Below, in pieces: positions 1 through 8,104 of a stretch of DNA of 10,159 nucleotides; the first letter of the stretch is position 1, and each line of letters begins with the position of its first letter. Source of the DNA: Actinomycetota bacterium (GTDB lineage: Bacteria > Actinomycetota > Acidimicrobiia > Acidimicrobiales > JAMCPL01); the NCBI GenBank assembly GCA_023379725.1, contig JAMCPC010000062.1, forward strand, positions 1-10,159, read 5' to 3'. Both the position numbers and the translations under genes were made by a program. The notes beneath the pieces were generated by a model. The model was not told where the DNA came from. It saw only the letters and a list, made by a program, of their open reading frames with translations, and searched no databases.

Positions 1-73
1 AAAGAATCCCTCGCTACAGAATACAATAGAGCCACAAACTATCTCTGCGCTACCCGCTTCTGTAATGCCTGAA
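1..73 (-). other. rpoC downstream flank
   Basis: Seventy-three bases after the rpoC TGA are visible. TACAGAA (15-21) and TTCTGTA (58-64) are exact reverse complements 36 bases apart and could close a loose stem-loop, but the interior has no strong stem and no T-tract follows within the window. No terminator can be claimed. In many bacteria rpsL follows at this point, but none of it is seen. Confidence 0.4.
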
Positions 74-3000
74 TCACCCGGCATCAGCATGTGCAGTACC
101 TTCAGTATCAGTATCAGTATCGACACCCTCAGTATCTACCGAACTTACTCCGCTATCCTCCCCTGCACCCGTATCTCCACCTATAGCTGTACTGCTACCA
201 TCAGTTTCATCGTAGAGTTCATCTCTCTGCACATCGCTACCGTACTCGTCACTGGGATGATCTCCCAACCCTCTGAGCCATGCAGCCAAGTCTCCTGCCT
301 GCTCGCCATTTGCAGCAGATTCCAGCCCGATCCCACCCATCATGCTTGCATTCGGCAAATACGGCTCATGCTGCTGGTAGACATCCATGCCTGTACCCGC
401 AGGAACGAGCTTGCCTATTATGACGTTCTCTTTCAGGCCATAGAGCTTGTCACTCTTACCCTCAATGGCGGCCTCCGTCAGAACACGGGTAGTCTCCTGG
501 AACGAAGCCGCAGACAGCCAGGAATCAGTAGCCAGAGACGCCTTGGTGATACCCATAAGCTCAGGCCTTCCCTCAGCTACCCTCTTCCCCTCAAGAGCAA
601 GAGCTTTATTGGCGACCTGAAAGCTACGTGAATCTACACGCTCACCGGGTAAAAATGTAGAATCCCCGGGATCGACCACAAGTACTCTCTTAAGCATTTG
701 GCGCACGATTAACTCTATATGCTTATCGTTAATAGATACTCCCTGATCCCTGTAGACATTCTGCACCTCGTCTACAAGATACTGCTCGGTCTGTCTGATT
801 CCCATCACCTCAAGCAGTTCCTTGGGATCTTTCGGACCGTCTACCAGAGCATCACCTGGTTGCACCTCTTGACCATCAGATACAAGCAAATGGGTACGCG
901 GCGGCATCAGAACGGATTCCTCTACCCCATCATCACCGATAAGAGTTACAAGGCGACCATCTTCAGTATCTTCTACACGTACCACTCCAGCCCTGTGGAC
1001 CAGATTGGCGGCACCCTTCGGAGTACGAGCCTCGAACAGCTCTACTACTCTTGGCAGACCATGCGTAATATCTTCACCAGCAATTCCACCAGTATGGAAT
1101 GTCCTCATCGTCAGCTGAGTTCCAGGCTCGCCAATAGACTGTGCTGCTACGACACCTACTGCCTCCCCTATCTCGACTGGGCGGCTGGTAGCAAGCGACA
1201 TACCGTAACAGCGAACGCATATACCATTTTGGGAATCACATGTCAAAGGTGAACGGACTCTCACCCTGGTGACCTGCTCATCGTTACGCATTTTTTCAAG
1301 TAACGGCAAATCTATGATCTCCCCCTTACTGGCCGTAGTGCCGTCTGAAAAATGCACATCCTCTGCAAGATATCTAGAATATATCCTTGTCTCAAGATAG
1401 GCCCTCTGATGGGCTTCATCTGCGGTGATACCTTCCACCCATATGCCTCGGGCAGTCCCGCAATCCTCCTCACGGACTATCAGCTCTTGAGATACGTCCA
1501 CCAGTCTCCTGGTCAAATAACCAGAGTCTGCAGTACGCAAAGCGGTGTCAGCCAGACCTTTTCTGGCTCCGTGGGTAGATATAAAGTATTCCAGAACAGA
1601 CAACCCCTCCCGAAAGGATGACTTTATAGGCCGTGGAATCATTTCACCACGTGGATTGGAGACCAACCCCTTCATCCCAGCAATCTGTCTTATCTGCTGA
1701 GGATTGCCACGCGCACCGGAAACAACCATCATATCAAGTGGATTGAACGTCATACCAGCAAGTGTCTTCTCCATAGCCTTGCCTACCTCAGAGGTTGCTG
1801 ATGTCCATATCTCCACCTCTTTCTGGCGGCGTTCATCGTCGGTAATAATTCCTCTATCGAACTGGGTTTCTGCCTTACTGGCCTCGCGCTCATAATTATC
1901 CAGTATGACCTGCTTCTCTGGAGGAATAGGTATGTCGTTAATAGATATAGTCAACCCTGACTGAGTTGCATACCTGAAGCCCAACGACTTCAACTTGTCG
2001 AGGCTCCCTGCTACAATATACTTTGGATACTGATTGACCAGCTGCTCCACTACTGCGCCTATAGGAACATTCTGCTTTCCCACTATGGTATTTACAAAGG
2101 GGAAACCTCCTGGCAGGGCCTCGTTAAAGAGTACCCTACCTGGCGTGGTATCCAGTATCAGACGTTCGCCAGAAGATGGATCAATCCCCATAGAAAGCGC
2201 AACCGACCCGTAAAGCTCCGTTCCAACTGCAGGAACTAACCGGATCTTAGAGTGCAAATCCACCGTAGCATCATCAAGAGCTCTTACTACATCAGATACA
2301 TGGCGAAATACTCTACCCTCCCCCAAAGCACCTTCCTTCTCAATAGTAAGGTAGTATATACCGAATACCATGTCCTGGGTAGGCACAGTAATAGGTCTTC
2401 CCGTAGCGGGTGACATGATGTTGTTCACCGACAGCATGAGCACTCTCGCCTCTGCCTGAGCCTCAGATGACAGCGGAAGATGCACGGCCATCTGGTCACC
2501 GTCAAAGTCTGCATTGAACGCTGTACACACTAGGGGATGGACCTGTATCGCCTTGCCTTCGACCAGTACCGGTTCAAAGGCCTGTATCCCCAACCGATGC
2601 AATGTAGGCGCCCTGTTTAAAAGAACGGGATGCCCCTTTATTACCTCCTCAAGTACGTCCCAAACCTGAGGACGGCGTCTCTCTACCATCCTCTTCGCCG
2701 ATTTGATATTCTGAGCCAGCTCAAGCTGTACCATACGCTTCATTACAAACGGTTTGAACAATTCGAGAGCCATCAGCTTCGGTAATCCACACTGGTGCAG
2801 TTTCAAGGTCGGCCCCACCACAATAACAGAACGACCCGAATAGTCCACCCTCTTACCGAGTAGGTTCTGGCGGAATCGCCCTTGCTTCCCCTTCAGTATC
2901 TCAGAGAGACTCTTTAACGGACGATTGCCTGAACCCATCACCGGACGTCCGCGACGTCCGTTGTCAAATAATGCGTCTACAGCCTCCTGGAGCATCCGCT

Positions 3001-4168
3001 TTTCGTTGTTTATGATAATCTCCGGCGCACCAAGATCAAGCAGCCGCTTTAACCGATTATTGCGATTGATGACCCTCCTGTAAAGATCGTTCAAATCAGA
3101 TGTGGCAAACCGACCGCCGTCAAGCTGCACCATGGGACGCAAATCGGGTGGAATAACCGGCACAACGTCAAGTACCATCGCCCTGGGATCATTTACCCTG
3201 TTGCCTTCTTCATCTCTTCGATTGAATGCCGAAATAATTCTAAGCCGCTTAATAGCTTTCTGCTTTTTCTGTACCGATAGTGCGCGACTGTCATCTATGC
3301 TTGCGATGATTTCACGCAACTTACGTTCCTCTTCATCAAGATCAATATTCTCCAAAAGCTTGACAACAGCTTCGGCCCCCATACCTCCATCAAAATATTC
3401 ACCAAAACGAAACCTCAGCTCGCGCCAGAGCAAATCATCTTCTACGATCTTGCGCGGATAGAGATTGCGTACCTCATCAAGGGCACGCCGTGCCATATCT
3501 ATTTCCGCTATAGTACGTTCTTTGATTGAAGCGATCTCCCGCTCGAACGAACGCACTTTAGAGCGTATCTCACTCTCCTTGGCATCACGACCCTCCAAGT
3601 CAGCGAGCTCTTTTTCATGGGCAGCCATATACTTTTCTATGCGACCTTCAGAGGCCTGTTCGAGCTCTTCGATCTCGGTAAGGATGTCTGCCTCAAGCTC
3701 CGGTAGGTCGTTATGCAGCCGTTCAGTATCTACAGATGTCACCATATTGGCGGCAAAATAGACAACCTTCTCGAGTTGCTTGGTCTTGAGTTCCTCCTTG
3801 ACATCGGTACCCATCAACAAGTAGGCAAGCCAACTTCTGGTACCCCGTAAATACCAAATATGCACTACCGGAGCAGCAAGTACAATGTGGCCCATTCGCT
3901 CGCGTCTCACCTTTGAGCGAGTAACTTCAACGCCACAACGCTCGCAGGTGATTCCTTTGAACCTAACACGCTTATATTTTCCACAATAACATTCCCAGTC
4001 CTTTGTGGGCCCAAAGATCTTTTCACAAAAAAGCCCATCTTTTTCTGGTCTCAATGTCCTGTAGTTGATAGTCTCAGGCTTCTTTACCTCACCACTGGAC
4101 CACTCACTTATATCGCTGGTAGTCGCAATGCCTATAGAGAGCTGATCAAATTCATTTACATCAAGCAT
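74..4168 (-). CDS. rpoC: DNA-directed RNA polymerase subunit beta' (RpoC)
   Basis: Largest subunit of the core RNA polymerase (alpha2-beta-beta'-omega), 1364 residues. It holds the catalytic magnesium and forms the clamp and much of the DNA channel. Visible landmarks are: N-terminal zinc site C60, C62, C75, C78; a charged, probably helical stretch at about 150-235; the conserved block around GKRVDYSGRSVIVVGP (438-453); the active-site motif NADFDGDQM (552-560) with Asp554, Asp556 and Asp558; the bridge-helix region (about 856-892); the second zinc site C903, C977, C984, C987; and the trigger-loop region with GEPGTQLTMRTFHTGG (1013-1028). All catalytic and zinc residues are present and the frame is unbroken, with no intein. 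The ATG overlaps the rpoB TAA by one base and has AGAGGA seven bases upstream. From about residue 1265 the family similarity fades into an acidic, Thr/Gly-rich tail ending in a DTDTDTE run. The length is somewhat above my recollection of actinobacterial homologues (around 1300), and the tail accounts for this. Confidence 0.99.
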   Translation of the reverse strand: MLDVNEFDQLSIGIATTSDISEWSSGEVKKPETINYRTLRPEKDGLFCEKIFGPTKDWECYCGKYKRVRFKGITCERCGVEVTRSKVRRERMGHIVLAAPVVHIWYLRGTRSWLAYLLMGTDVKEELKTKQLEKVVYFAANMVTSVDTERLHNDLPELEADILTEIEELEQASEGRIEKYMAAHEKELADLEGRDAKESEIRSKVRSFEREIASIKERTIAEIDMARRALDEVRNLYPRKIVEDDLLWRELRFRFGEYFDGGMGAEAVVKLLENIDLDEEERKLREIIASIDDSRALSVQKKQKAIKRLRIISAFNRRDEEGNRVNDPRAMVLDVVPVIPPDLRPMVQLDGGRFATSDLNDLYRRVINRNNRLKRLLDLGAPEIIINNEKRMLQEAVDALFDNGRRGRPVMGSGNRPLKSLSEILKGKQGRFRQNLLGKRVDYSGRSVIVVGPTLKLHQCGLPKLMALELFKPFVMKRMVQLELAQNIKSAKRMVERRRPQVWDVLEEVIKGHPVLLNRAPTLHRLGIQAFEPVLVEGKAIQVHPLVCTAFNADFDGDQMAVHLPLSSEAQAEARVLMLSVNNIMSPATGRPITVPTQDMVFGIYYLTIEKEGALGEGRVFRHVSDVVRALDDATVDLHSKIRLVPAVGTELYGSVALSMGIDPSSGERLILDTTPGRVLFNEALPGGFPFVNTIVGKQNVPIGAVVEQLVNQYPKYIVAGSLDKLKSLGFRYATQSGLTISINDIPIPPEKQVILDNYEREASKAETQFDRGIITDDERRQKEVEIWTSATSEVGKAMEKTLAGMTFNPLDMMVVSGARGNPQQIRQIAGMKGLVSNPRGEMIPRPIKSSFREGLSVLEYFISTHGARKGLADTALRTADSGYLTRRLVDVSQELIVREEDCGTARGIWVEGITADEAHQRAYLETRIYSRYLAEDVHFSDGTTASKGEIIDLPLLEKMRNDEQVTRVRVRSPLTCDSQNGICVRCYGMSLATSRPVEIGEAVGVVAAQSIGEPGTQLTMRTFHTGGIAGEDITHGLPRVVELFEARTPKGAANLVHRAGVVRVEDTEDGRLVTLIGDDGVEESVLMPPRTHLLVSDGQEVQPGDALVDGPKDPKELLEVMGIRQTEQYLVDEVQNVYRDQGVSINDKHIELIVRQMLKRVLVVDPGDSTFLPGERVDSRSFQVANKALALEGKRVAEGRPELMGITKASLATDSWLSAASFQETTRVLTEAAIEGKSDKLYGLKENVIIGKLVPAGTGMDVYQQHEPYLPNASMMGGIGLESAANGEQAGDLAAWLRGLGDHPSDEYGSDVQRDELYDETDGSSTAIGGDTGAGEDSGVSSVDTEGVDTDTDTEGTAHADAG
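102..119. repeat. hexanucleotide repeat in the rpoC tail
   Basis: TCAGTA is repeated three times in tandem (102-107, 108-113, 114-119). On the coding strand it gives the alternating Asp-Thr run near the beta' C-terminus. In-frame slippage at such a repeat would change tail length without breaking the gene. Confidence 0.8.
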
Positions 4169-4181
4169 TATAAGTTCCTCT
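4166..4181 (-). promoter_or_regulatory. rpoB-rpoC stop/start overlap with rpoC ribosome-binding site
   Basis: Read on the minus strand, AGAGGA (4176-4181) lies seven bases before the rpoC ATG (4166-4168). The final A of the rpoB TAA stop (4168-4170) is the first base of that ATG, giving TAATG. The Shine-Dalgarno sequence is therefore inside the last codons of rpoB. This arrangement usually means translational coupling, in which ribosomes ending on rpoB reinitiate on rpoC, and it keeps the two subunits near 1:1. Confidence 0.85.
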
Positions 4182-7100
4182 CAATCACTCTTTCGTCGTC
4201 ATCATCAAACCCGCGTTCAGGACGGCTTATATCTATTCCCAGCCCTTCGGTAATCTGATATGCCTCCTCGTCTATCTCTCGCATTTCGACCTTCTGTCCG
4301 GCATCTGTCATAACACTAACATTCAGGCACAAAGATTGCATTTCTTTGATAAGCACCTTGAAGCTCTCCGGTATGCCGGGCTCTGGTATGTTGTCACCTT
4401 TAACAATTGCCTCATAAACCTTTACCCTGCCGGACACATCATCAGACTTAATTGTCAGTATCTCTTGCAGTGTGTGCGCAGATCCATATGCTTCAAGTGC
4501 CCATACCTCCATCTCGCCAAACCTCTGGCCACCAAACTGAGCCTTACCACCCAACGGCTGCTGGTTGATCATGGAATACGGTCCTGTAGAACGGGCATGT
4601 ATCTTGTCGTCCACCAAATGAGCCAATTTCAATATATATACGTATCCGACACTAATGGGGTTGTCGTAAGGTTGGCCTGTTCTCCCGTTGTAGAGAGTTG
4701 CCTTACCGTCCTCACCTATCAGCTTTGACCCATTGGCACCGTCGTTTACAATGTCTTTCAACAGTTGCTGTATAGCCGGCTGGCCGCTACTGTCTGCCTT
4801 GACATCCCAATGCGCTCCGTCAAAGGCCGGGGTAGCAACCCATGATGCAGGATTGGTCCTCGGCCGTGTTTTACGTTTTAGTGTAGCAACGCTGCTATCT
4901 CCATCAGTTCCGGCAGAGTTGCGCGCACGATCGATATCTCCCTTCACGGATTTACCCGTCATGCCTGTACTCAAAGAATCCGCCAGTTGGCAGTGCTTGG
5001 CAACATAACCAAGATGGGACTCGAGCACCTGGCCCACATTCATTCGGCTTGGTACACCAAGCGGCGAAAGTATAATGTCTACAGATGTTCCATCGGCAAG
5101 ATAGGGCATGTCCTCGATTGGCAATATCTTTGAAATGACACCTTTGTTCCCGTGCCTTCCGGCCAGCTTATCGCCCTCAGATATCTTTCGACGCTGTGCG
5201 ACATATACTCTCACGATCTGGTTTACTCCAGGAGGTAGCTCGTGAGCATCCTCACGTGAAAAGACCTTAACATCTATCACCTTACCCCACTCCCCATGAG
5301 GAACTTTGAGCGATGTATCTCTGACCTCTCTAGCCTTTTCACCAAAAATGGCACGCAAAAGCCTCTCTTCGGCGGTCTGCTCCGTCTCTCCCTTGGGGGT
5401 CACCTTGCCTACCAACACATCCCCTGGACCTACCTCAGCTCCTATCCTGATAATGCCCCTATCATCCAGATTGCCGATGACCTCCTCTGATAGGTTGGGA
5501 ATGTCGCGGGTAATCTCTTCTGCTCCCAGTTTTGTATCGCGAGCATCTACTTCATGCTCCTGGATATGCACAGAGGTCAATACATCATCCCTTACCAGGC
5601 GCTCAGATATGATTATGGCATCCTCGTAGTTGTATCCTTCCCACGGCATGAATGCAACCAGTAAATTCTTTCCCAGTGCCAGTTCACCCCTATCGGTAGC
5701 ATGCCCGTCAGCTATCAGGTCACCAGTCGTAAGTCTGTCACCCTCGTTCACCAGCACTTTATGATTAATGCAGGTATTCTGATTTGAACGCTGGAACTTG
5801 GCCAGTTTGTATGTCTTGCGACCAAGCGGAAGTCCCAGAGAATCAACACAGCCATCATCGTAGCGCACAACAATCTTGTTCCCGGATACCTCTTCTACTA
5901 CACCATCACCCTCTGCGAAAATAGTGTCACCGGAGTCTCTGGCAACCTTTGATTCCATGCCTGTACCGACGTATGGAGCCTCAGGTACCAATAATGGAAC
6001 CGCCTGCTTCTGCATGTTGGCTCCCATAAGAGCTCGGTTGGCATCATCGTGCTCAATAAACGGGATTAATGCAGTAGATACAGATACTATCTGAGCAGGA
6101 GAAACATCCATAAGATCCACTTCTGCTGGAGGAACGTAATCAATCTCGCTGGTAGTACCATAGGTAGTCTGGACAGTACCTACCCTAATTTCTGCAGCCT
6201 TAGGTCCTCGGCGTACCAGAACCCTCTCGTCAAGAAGGTTGCCGTGGCTGTCTATAGTGGCGTTTGCCTGTGCTATAACGTACTTCTCCTCTTCAGAGGC
6301 ATCCATGTAAATAATCTCATCGGTTACCCGTCCATTGATGACCCTCCGGTAGGGAGTCTCTATGAAGCCAAATTCGTTAACTCTGGCATAACTCGCCAAA
6401 GCTCCGATCAATCCAATATTAGGACCTTCAGGAGTCTCAATCGGGCACATTCTTCCGTAATGAGAGCTATGCACGTCTCTCACTTCAAAACCGGCTCTCT
6501 CTCTTGATAGTCCGCCAGGTCCTAATGCCGACAGGCGGCGCTTATGGGCAAGGCCTGAAACGGGATTAATCTGGTCCATAAATTGCGAGAGCTGGCTTGT
6601 ACCGAAAAACTCTTTCATGGAAGTGACCAGCGGTCTGATATTTATAAGAGATTGAGGAGTAATGGTCTCCTTGTCCTGAGTGGTCATGCGCTCTCTGACT
6701 ACCCTCTCTATACGAGATAGCCCAATCCTCACCTGGTTTTGAATAAGCTCCCCGACTGAACGTACTCGCCGGTTGGCAAAGTGATCCTGATCATCCAGAC
6801 GATAACCCTGCTTCCCGTCGGCCAGATGAAGCATAAAGCTGGCAGTAGCCAATATCTCGGCAGGAGCTAGCACTGTCTGGTCCAGATCAGGGTGCTCCAA
6901 TTCAGTACCCAGCACCTCTGACATAATATCTATCTCTTCGCTCAATTTGCGATTCAGCTTGTAACGGCCCACCTTGGTAAGGTCATAGCGCTTGGAATTA
7001 AAGAACGCGCCTTCAAAGTACAACCTTGCCGATTCAATGTTTAACGGCTCACCTGGCCTGACACGCTTATATATCTCCAATAACGCCTCTTCACGAGAGG

Positions 7101-7800
7101 GTGCCGTATCGCGCTCTTTTTCCCACTGAGGTTCAAGAAAGTCGAAATGCGATACAAAACGATTCAGCAATGCCTCATCGTCGTAACCAAGCGCCCTTAT
7201 CAGGGTAAAAAGTGACATTCTCCTCTTGCGGGCAACACGTGCCCCGGCGTTTACATCGCGAGCTGCTCTCGACTCAAGATCCACCTCCACCCACTCACCA
7301 CGATAGGGGTGTATGGTTCCAGTAACTATAGTTTTCTGGTCCTTGCCGGGTTGAAAAAGGACACCCGGTGACCTGACCAGCTGGGAAACCACTACTCTTT
7401 CAGTTCCGTTTATAATGAAGGTACCCTTGTCAGTCATTGCAGGGAAATCCCCCATAAAAATTGTTTGCTCTTTTATTTCACCGGTCTCGGCATTGTAAAA
7501 CCTTGCACGAACAAATATAGGGACAGCATAGGTCATATCTTTTTCCCTGCACTCCTCCATGGAAAACTTTGGAGGCTGCTTCATGTCCATGTCAGTCGGA
7601 TCGTACTCTATCTCCAAGCTGAGTTGCCCGGTATAATCTTCAATAGGGCTAATACTTGAAAATGCTTCTGCCAGACCCTTTTTCATAAACCACTCAAATG
7701 AATCACGCTGAACGGCTACGAGGTTGGGAACCGGCAGCACCTCATCAAGGTTTGAGAAAGTGATACGATTATGAATTCTATTATGAGTTCTTAACGGCAA
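4168..7800 (-). CDS. rpoB: DNA-directed RNA polymerase subunit beta (RpoB)
   Basis: Second-largest core polymerase subunit, 1210 residues. It forms the other half of the active-site cleft and the rifampicin pocket. Recognisable blocks are the N-terminal protrusion and lobe (for example GTFIINGTERVVVSQLVRSPGV, 126-147), the rifampicin region (about 398-465, E. coli numbering minus 107), NYEDAII (724-730), KLAGRHGNKGV (878-888) with the substrate-contacting lysines, and the C-terminal GGKAQFGGQRFGEMEVWALE block (1084-1103) that packs against beta'. The start is TTG: the frame is open only about eight codons further upstream to a TAA, holds no ATG or GTG there, and the TTG has an excellent AGAGGAG six bases before it. 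The next in-frame ATG, Met39, would delete conserved sequence. Classic rifampicin-contact positions are wild type, except Ile411 where E. coli has Asn518. The 936-987 loop looks longer than in Mycobacterium. The 3' end supplies the rpoC ribosome-binding site. Confidence 0.99.
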   Translation of the reverse strand: MPLRTHNRIHNRITFSNLDEVLPVPNLVAVQRDSFEWFMKKGLAEAFSSISPIEDYTGQLSLEIEYDPTDMDMKQPPKFSMEECREKDMTYAVPIFVRARFYNAETGEIKEQTIFMGDFPAMTDKGTFIINGTERVVVSQLVRSPGVLFQPGKDQKTIVTGTIHPYRGEWVEVDLESRAARDVNAGARVARKRRMSLFTLIRALGYDDEALLNRFVSHFDFLEPQWEKERDTAPSREEALLEIYKRVRPGEPLNIESARLYFEGAFFNSKRYDLTKVGRYKLNRKLSEEIDIMSEVLGTELEHPDLDQTVLAPAEILATASFMLHLADGKQGYRLDDQDHFANRRVRSVGELIQNQVRIGLSRIERVVRERMTTQDKETITPQSLINIRPLVTSMKEFFGTSQLSQFMDQINPVSGLAHKRRLSALGPGGLSRERAGFEVRDVHSSHYGRMCPIETPEGPNIGLIGALASYARVNEFGFIETPYRRVINGRVTDEIIYMDASEEEKYVIAQANATIDSHGNLLDERVLVRRGPKAAEIRVGTVQTTYGTTSEIDYVPPAEVDLMDVSPAQIVSVSTALIPFIEHDDANRALMGANMQKQAVPLLVPEAPYVGTGMESKVARDSGDTIFAEGDGVVEEVSGNKIVVRYDDGCVDSLGLPLGRKTYKLAKFQRSNQNTCINHKVLVNEGDRLTTGDLIADGHATDRGELALGKNLLVAFMPWEGYNYEDAIIISERLVRDDVLTSVHIQEHEVDARDTKLGAEEITRDIPNLSEEVIGNLDDRGIIRIGAEVGPGDVLVGKVTPKGETEQTAEERLLRAIFGEKAREVRDTSLKVPHGEWGKVIDVKVFSREDAHELPPGVNQIVRVYVAQRRKISEGDKLAGRHGNKGVISKILPIEDMPYLADGTSVDIILSPLGVPSRMNVGQVLESHLGYVAKHCQLADSLSTGMTGKSVKGDIDRARNSAGTDGDSSVATLKRKTRPRTNPASWVATPAFDGAHWDVKADSSGQPAIQQLLKDIVNDGANGSKLIGEDGKATLYNGRTGQPYDNPISVGYVYILKLAHLVDDKIHARSTGPYSMINQQPLGGKAQFGGQRFGEMEVWALEAYGSAHTLQEILTIKSDDVSGRVKVYEAIVKGDNIPEPGIPESFKVLIKEMQSLCLNVSVMTDAGQKVEMREIDEEAYQITEGLGIDISRPERGFDDDDERVIERNL

Positions 7801-7813
7801 GTAATGCTCCTCT
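7798..7813 (-). promoter_or_regulatory. rpoB ribosome-binding site and TTG start
   Basis: On the minus strand AGAGGAG (7807-7813) is followed by six bases and then TTG (7798-7800). This is the strongest Shine-Dalgarno match in the window and decides the rpoB start, because no ATG or GTG is available between the upstream in-frame stop and Met39. The strong site may offset the weaker initiation expected from TTG. Confidence 0.85.
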
Positions 7814-7921
7814 CTTATTTGGGTCGATTAGTCGAGTACTCAGCTACTTGGTAATACAGTGACAAGGTTGCCGACATTAAATTACTGCAGGCGCACTAGC
7901 ACTATTAACTTTGCAGTTTGC

Positions 7922-7935
7922 ATAAGAGCCAGGTA
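7922..7935. repeat. 14-bp direct repeat, copy near rpoB
   Basis: The plus-strand sequence ATAAGAGCCAGGTA matches the copy at 8013-8026 at 13 of 14 positions, with 91 bp between starts. Its last nine bases (7927-7935) are also the exact reverse complement of 8105-8113, so this copy belongs to both a direct and an inverted repeat. Confidence 0.7.
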
Positions 7936-8005
7936 AGATATGTCTTAATATACCTAATACATCAATCTTCGGCGTAACACTTAGTTGGCGCGCGCGATTA
8001 CCTAA

Positions 8006-8041
8006 AGTATATATAAGAGACAGGTACCAGCAACTAGTCAA
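8006..8041 (-). promoter_or_regulatory. weak candidate promoter for rpoBC
   Basis: On the minus strand a TTGACT (8036-8041) is followed after 19 bases by TTATAT (8011-8016). A second possible pairing is TTGCTG (8028-8033), 16 bases, then TATACT (8006-8011). The -10 candidates are good matches, but neither arrangement has both a good -35 and ideal spacing. The region is AT-rich, so chance matches are likely. If real, it would give rpoBC a transcript starting about 200 bases before rpoB. Confidence 0.25.
8013..8026. repeat. 14-bp direct repeat, copy near rplL
   Basis: The plus-strand sequence ATAAGAGACAGGTA differs from the copy at 7922-7935 at one position. It lies inside the candidate promoter spacer, and the overlapping 12 bases at 8012-8023 are identical to the inner part of the Tn5 mosaic end used in sequencing adapters. 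Confidence 0.7.
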
Positions 8042-8047
8042 ATCAAT

Positions 8048-8075
8048 ATTATTTTAGTAGTTTTGTTAAAATAAT
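8048..8075 (-). other. AT-only hairpin downstream of rplL
   Basis: ATTATTTTA (8048-8056) and TAAAATAAT (8067-8075) are perfect reverse complements, giving a 9-bp stem around a 10-base loop, beginning 46 bases after the rplL stop. The stem has no G-C pair and no clean T-tract follows on the minus strand, so it is not a convincing intrinsic terminator. It could be a weak pause, attenuation or processing element. Confidence 0.4.
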
Positions 8076-8104
8076 GCAAGTCGGGCTGTAAACTATAAAA
8101 TTTC

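Noticed and set aside
1..73. Transcription terminator after rpoC
   Set aside because: The only inverted repeat has 7-bp arms around a 36-base interior and lacks a T-tract. The window ends before the next gene can be seen.
65..631. Plus-strand open frame of 188 codons opposite the rpoC 3' end
   Set aside because: It is antisense to well-conserved RpoC sequence, has no recognisable domain and no good ribosome-binding site. It is a by-product of the rpoC codon pattern.
719..1252. Plus-strand open frame of 177 codons within rpoC
   Set aside because: It is antisense to the conserved beta' C-terminal half, including the second zinc site. The product is low in recognisable structure, so it is a shadow frame.
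74..7800. Intein, intron or frameshift in rpoB or rpoC
   Set aside because: These are common insertion targets, so both proteins were read through all conserved blocks. They are continuous and no insertion of intein size is present.
8048..8075. Intrinsic terminator after rplL
   Set aside because: The stem is perfect but made only of A-T pairs and is not followed by a T-tract on the minus strand, so it does not meet the criteria for a terminator.
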